Shown here: positions 5,916 through 8,123 of the stretch, piece by piece
Layout of the letters: every line of letters starts with the position of its first letter
Position numbering within the stretch: position 1 is the first letter of the stretch
NCBI GenBank assembly: GCA_964639525.1
Contig: CAZXDS010000157.1
Coordinates: 1 to 8,123 of the forward strand
Length of the DNA: 8,123 nt
Source: CAZXDS01 sp964639525
Lineage (GTDB): Bacteria; Bacteroidota; Ignavibacteria; Ignavibacteriales; Melioribacteraceae
Direction: 5' to 3'
Position numbers and translations under genes: made by a program
The notes under the pieces: model-generated
Seen by the model: only the letters and a program-made list of their open reading frames with translations
Database searches by the model: none
What the model was told of the DNA's origin: nothing

Positions 5916-6053
5916 TTTAACTATTGCTGCATATCCAATCTATTTATTTCACGTCCCTTAACTGTGCCAAATTATAAAGAAATTGCAAAAGGTACACTCC
6001 GAGCAATAATTAGGCAAACCGGATTAACTTTAGAGGAATTTAATAATTTATAA
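5916..6053 (+). pseudogene. hicA: 3' remnant of a hicA mRNA interferase gene
   Basis: An open stretch from 5916 to TAA at 6051-6053 has no start codon or N-terminal domain, but its last 33 codons (from 5952) read RPLTVPNYKEIAKGTLR and then IIRQTGLTLEEFNNL. That is the typical C-terminal half of HicA toxins, with consensus VP.hkeik.GTLr.Il.qaGlt.eeF. HicA is a small double-stranded-RNA-binding-fold mRNA interferase of about 60-80 residues whose catalytic His lies in the N-terminal GSH motif. Here the sequence before 5952 does not match, and that histidine is missing, so the product should be inactive. No hicB antitoxin gene is visible on either side. The fragment lies 55 bp after the truncated AlbA_2 gene, so one deletion or insertion may have damaged both. 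Confidence 0.7.
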
Positions 6054-6079
6054 CTTTTTTTTGAGGTGATCTTAAAATG

Positions 6080-6097
6080 TTCGGCAGCCGCCGAATC
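6080..6097 (-). repeat. R1 hairpin core in inverted orientation
   Basis: The 18 nt starting ttcggcagccgccgaa are the reverse complement of the R1 hairpin core seen at 6789-6806, including the adjoining g. Only the hairpin is kept; the conserved upstream part of R1 is absent. It lies 26 bp after the hicA remnant. Confidence 0.6.
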
Positions 6098-6152
6098 TCA
6101 GAAACAGTCTGCTAATTGAAAAATTGAGGTAGTTACACAAAGCCCAAAATGT

Positions 6153-6229
6153 TTTTCGGATTTTGTTTTAATAACTGACTCACCTAAATCCTCTCTCAAA
6201 AGAGAGGACTTTATGGAAAAATCCGAAAA
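6153..6229. repeat. 77-bp nested inverted repeat with inner hairpin
   Basis: The 12-nt ends ttttcggatttt (6153-6164) and aaaatccgaaaa (6218-6229) are perfect inverted repeats. Inside is an 8-bp stem, tcctctct (6189-6196) with agagagga (6201-6208), loop caaa. The size, inverted ends and internal palindrome suit a small non-autonomous insertion. The inner hairpin lacks a run of T on the + side, so I do not call it a terminator. Confidence 0.5.
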
Positions 6230-6254
6230 TTATTTTGATTTTTGTATGTAAGAG

Positions 6255-6277
6255 GTTTGGCAGCCACCGAATGACAA
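6255..6277 (+). repeat. Degenerate R1 3' end
   Basis: gtttggcagccaccgaat followed by gacaa keeps the R1 tail but differs from the intact hairpin at about five positions, spoiling part of the stem. It appears to be an older or decayed copy. Confidence 0.5.
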
Positions 6278-6281
6278 TGGA

Positions 6282-6640
6282 GTGCTAATTCTCAATTCTC
6301 GATTATAAATTCTCTTGATTTAAATCACATTCATTATTTTCATACTCTTTTTATCAGAAAAAATTTTGTTTATTATTGGATTTTTATTACTTTCAACATT
6401 AAATATTTTTAAGTTTTATTGATGTCTTTTTTATAAAAAGAATAAAATTTTTTAATATGTTTTTAGAGGGCTTTATTAATTTTGACTTATAATTTTAATG
6501 AAAGATTTTTCAATTAAAAATTGTTAATATTCTGCTTCTTGCCCTCATTTTACAATAAATCATTTTATATTTCAAGTTAATAATTAGTTGATCTGTATTA
6601 TCAGTTTTCATACTAATTAAATTGCCATTTCAGTTTTTGG
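6282..6640. other. Very AT-rich gene-free stretch
   Basis: About 360 bp with hardly any G or C and no reading frame of coding character on either strand. It opens with a low-complexity attctc repeat (about 6286-6314). A perfect 12-bp palindrome, tgatttaaatca (6316-6327), resembles a Crp/Fnr-type site but has no gene close downstream. I see no RNA gene or terminator. Together with flanking repeats it forms the 794-bp gap between the hicA remnant and the DUF4258 gene. Confidence 0.6.
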
Positions 6641-6737
6641 GACTGACGTGGCGGAGCTTTATCCGAATACTCCATTATTCATTCGCTCCATTTGGCATCT
6701 TGTTATTCTGAACGCGCACAGCGTTTTGTGAAAAGAT

Positions 6738-6811
6738 AGAAATCTCAAAAAGAAGTAACAAAAAAAAGTTTTGCAGTAAATTTAGGGGATTCGGCGGCTG
6801 CCGAATGACAA
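6738..6811 (+). repeat. Interspersed repeat R1, copy 2
   Basis: Ungapped match to 5008-5081. The hairpin at 6789-6806 is attcggc, loop ggct, gccgaat, followed by gacaa. Unlike the other full copies it sits before a gene: its end is 36 nt upstream of the DUF4258 start at 6848. A shorter stem, aacgc (6711-6715) with gcgtt (6721-6725), lies just before it. Confidence 0.8.
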
Positions 6812-6847
6812 GAGCGAGCTGTCAATGAAAAACAAAATAAATATTTT

Positions 6848-7081
6848 ATGAATATCAAATTTTCACGGCATTCTAAAAGACGAATGAAACTTTATAATTT
6901 ATCTGAAAGCATAATATTCAATGTTATTGAAAATGGTAAAAGGAGTAGTAATAATAGTAAAACGATATACGAACTTAAATCAAGCGGAAACAAATATCCG
7001 ATTAAAGTAGTAACTATTATGAAAAATGATTATCTTTTAATCATTACAGTATATCCGTTAAAAAGGGAAATTGAAAAATGA
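6848..7081 (+). CDS. DUF4258 protein, putative toxin of a toxin-antitoxin pair
   Basis: A 77-residue protein beginning with a basic helical segment, FSRHSKRRMKLYNLSESII (5-23), that matches the H..RRM...(I/L)s pattern of DUF4258 (PF14076). It is followed by strands YPIKVVTIMKNDYLLIITV (50-68). Family members are small single-domain proteins with a RelE/BrnT-like layout, often paired with a small antitoxin-like partner; biochemical activity is not firmly established to my knowledge. The stop TGA overlaps the ATG of the next gene (ATGA, 7078-7081), implying coupled translation. The ATG at 6848 has no clear Shine-Dalgarno sequence, and an 8-codon ORF (6825-6851) ends across it in another ATGA overlap. 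Toxin assignment is inferred from family and pairing. Confidence 0.72.
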   Translation: MNIKFSRHSKRRMKLYNLSESIIFNVIENGKRSSNNSKTIYELKSSGNKYPIKVVTIMKNDYLLIITVYPLKREIEK

Positions 7082-7296
7082 AAATAAACTATGATAAAGA
7101 TATTGATGCATTATACATCCAAATATCCTCTGAAAAGCCGGATGGAGTTATTGAAATTAAAGAAGGTATTAATCTGGATGTAACTGAAGATAGTAGAATT
7201 GTAGGCTTGGAAATATTGGATGCTTCAAAAAAAGTTTCTTTAACCTCATTTTTTAATTATGAAATTTCACCGGAATTATTTAATCAGATTGCTTAA
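7078..7296 (+). CDS. DUF2283 protein, putative antitoxin partner
   Basis: A 72-residue protein with the DUF2283 (PF10049) pattern: YDKDIDALYIQIS (5-17) near the start, then GINLDVTEDSRIVGLEILDA (30-49). The family is compact, about 50-70 residues, and is repeatedly found next to DUF4258 genes, which is the basis for calling the pair a possible toxin-antitoxin module. No DNA-binding domain is visible, so if it neutralises the partner it probably does so by direct contact rather than by repressing transcription. Start is the ATG in the ATGA overlap with the DUF4258 gene. An R1 repeat begins within 5 nt of the stop. Both genes look intact. Confidence 0.75.
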   Translation: MKINYDKDIDALYIQISSEKPDGVIEIKEGINLDVTEDSRIVGLEILDASKKVSLTSFFNYEISPELFNQIA

Positions 7297-7300
7297 CGGT

Positions 7301-7356
7301 TAACAAAAGAAAATTTTATAGTAAATGTCGGGGATTCGGCGGTTGCCGAATGACAA
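7301..7356 (+). repeat. Interspersed repeat R1, copy 3 (5'-shortened)
   Basis: Aligns without gaps to the last 56 nt of R1 copy 1. The hairpin at 7334-7351 is attcggc, loop ggtt, gccgaat, followed by gacaa. The missing first part coincides with the end of the DUF2283 gene at 7296, as if the gene boundary cut the repeat. Confidence 0.78.
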
Positions 7357-7369
7357 GTGACTTTGTTAA

Positions 7370-7400
7370 TGCACAGCATCCGGTGGATTATCAAATTATC
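7370..7400 (+). repeat. Interspersed repeat R2, copy 2
   Basis: Close match to 5222-5251, with one extra base and several substitutions. As with copy 1 it lies downstream of an R1 copy and upstream of a gene start, here the ATPase ORF. Confidence 0.65.
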
Positions 7401-7434
7401 CATTGCGGAAAAAACTAACTATTAAATACATTAC

Positions 7435-7485
7435 ACTACGCTTTATGGCGTAACGCTTCCAGGCGTAGTTTCAAAGTTTCTGTAA
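7435..7485. repeat. Hairpin and 15-nt motif upstream of the ATPase gene
   Basis: actacgc (7435-7441) pairs with gcgtagt (7463-7469) around a smaller inner stem, gcg (7448-7450) with cgc (7454-7456). Immediately after it, tcaaagtttctgtaa (7471-7485) recurs with one change at 8083-8097 beside the terminal hairpin. The stretch ends 6 nt before the ATPase ATG. Confidence 0.6.
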
Positions 7486-7491
7486 AATATT

Positions 7492-8123
7492 ATGAATCCT
7501 TTTCAGTACGGAAAAATAGTTTCGGGTAATTATTTCTATAATAGGAAAGACGAGTTTGCAAGAATAAAAACAATTCTTTCCGGAGGGAATAATCTTGTTT
7601 TATATGCACCGCGCAGATACGGAAAATCTTCGTTAGTAAACAAAGTTCTAAATAAATTGGAAAATGAAGGATATGCTACGGTTTATTTGGATTTTATGAG
7701 CATATATTCCCGTGAAGTATTCATAAAAAATTATTCAGGCGCAATTGTTGCAAAAGAGAAAACTTCCGTTGAAAAAATTGTTAAAAAACTTGGAAAATTA
7801 ATACGTGGAATTGTTCCTTCGGTTTCATTTGACGGCATGGGTAATCCTAAATTTTCATTTTCTTGGATTGAAGGCAACGATAAGGAAGAGACTTTGGAAG
7901 ATGTAATAAATATCCCGTAAAGTTAGCGGATAAACAACAAAAATGGATAGTTGCTTTTGATGAATTTCAAGAGATTACCAAGTTAAACGGCGAATCGTTC
8001 GAGAAAATATTACGCAGTTTAATTCAGCACCACCAAAATGTTTCTTATCTGTTCTTTGGCAGTAGAACGCAGCGATTCAGAGTCAAAATTTCTGTAACAC
8101 AGATTAATAATCTGTGTTACAGA
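7492..8123 (+). pseudogene. AAA-type (archaeal ATPase_2-like) P-loop ATPase, frameshifted and disrupted
   Basis: The first frame (7492-7920, 142 codons) starts NPFQYGKIVSGNYFYNRKDE, typical of a Bacteroidota ATP-binding family, and has the Walker A motif APRRYGKSS (39-47). It stops at TAA 7918. The next frame, from about 7917, continues the same protein: KWIVAFDEFQEI with the Walker B/DEFQ motif (7941-7976) and SYLFFGS (8043-8063), a sensor-1-like strand. Restoring one base at the ccc run (7914-7916) rejoins the frames as INIPVKLAD. After FFGS the expected family sequence is lost and the frame runs into a repeat and a perfect hairpin at the window edge. Relatives are about 350-400 residues. 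The frameshift may be an assembly error; the 3' disruption looks genuine or is a contig-end artefact. The start has no clear Shine-Dalgarno sequence. Confidence 0.75.
8091..8123. repeat. Perfect 15-bp-stem palindrome at the right edge
   Basis: tctgtaacacagatt (8091-8105) and aatctgtgttacaga (8109-8123) are perfect reverse complements around a 3-nt loop. The palindrome lies within the reading frame of the broken ATPase, and the preceding motif tcaaaatttctgtaa (8083-8097) recurs upstream of that gene. It resembles an inserted palindromic repeat. Its position at the very end may mark where assembly stopped at a multi-copy repeat. Confidence 0.85.

Noticed and set aside
5161..7356. Recurring short repeats considered as a CRISPR array
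   Set aside because: Copies are hundreds of bases apart with irregular spacing, variable length and genes between them, and no cas gene is present.

Overview
The window is about 8.1 kb of AT-rich bacterial DNA. It reads like an accessory region of an uncultured Bacteroidota/Ignavibacteria-type genome. That placement is an inference from base composition, weak Shine-Dalgarno signals, the protein families present and the many short palindromic repeats between genes; no marker gene fixes the taxon. A run of exactly 100 N (5470-5569) shows it is a draft scaffold, probably from a metagenome. All recognisable genes lie on the + strand.

Layout. 2-373 is the 3' part of a HepT-like HEPN toxin gene whose start and expected MntA partner lie off the left edge. 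477-1847 is a complete UDP-N-acetylglucosamine 6-dehydrogenase type gene with an unusual in-frame 14-codon insert; no other polysaccharide gene is visible. 1848-2225 is non-coding and holds a compact palindromic element (2010-2132) bounded by 9-bp inverted repeats. 2226-3284 encodes a 352-residue coiled-coil protein of unknown role, followed by short decayed coding scraps. 3447-3902 is a small nucleotidyltransferase that overlaps, by 8 nt, a 57-residue ORF (3895-4068). 4327-4983 is an AbiEii-type nucleotidyltransferase. 5269-5860 is a short AlbA_2/Schlafen-type protein split by the N gap; the two sides join in frame with nothing missing. It is followed by the 3' remnant of a hicA toxin gene (about 5916-6053). 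6054-6847 is gene-free and rich in repeats. 6848-7081 and 7078-7296 are an overlapping DUF4258/DUF2283 pair resembling a toxin-antitoxin module. 7492-8123 is a broken AAA-type ATPase gene with a frameshift near 7914, and its reading frame runs into a perfect 33-nt hairpin at the right edge.

How it fits together. Apart from the sugar dehydrogenase and the coiled-coil gene, the content is toxin-antitoxin or nucleotidyltransferase/HEPN type: HepT, two nucleotidyltransferases, a hicA fragment, an AlbA_2 protein, DUF4258/DUF2283 and a P-loop ATPase. Several are truncated or decayed, as is common in fast-turnover accessory islands. Intergenic DNA is largely built from repeated modules. One is a roughly 75-bp unit ending in an 18-nt hairpin, found just after genes. 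A second is a 30-bp module near the starts of the AlbA_2 and ATPase genes. There are also hairpins with REP/MITE character. No CRISPR array, rRNA, tRNA or complete insertion sequence is seen. The best candidates for undescribed biology are the nucleotidyltransferase/57-aa overlapping pair, the repeat modules, and the attenuator-like element upstream of the coiled-coil gene; none is demonstrated by sequence alone.
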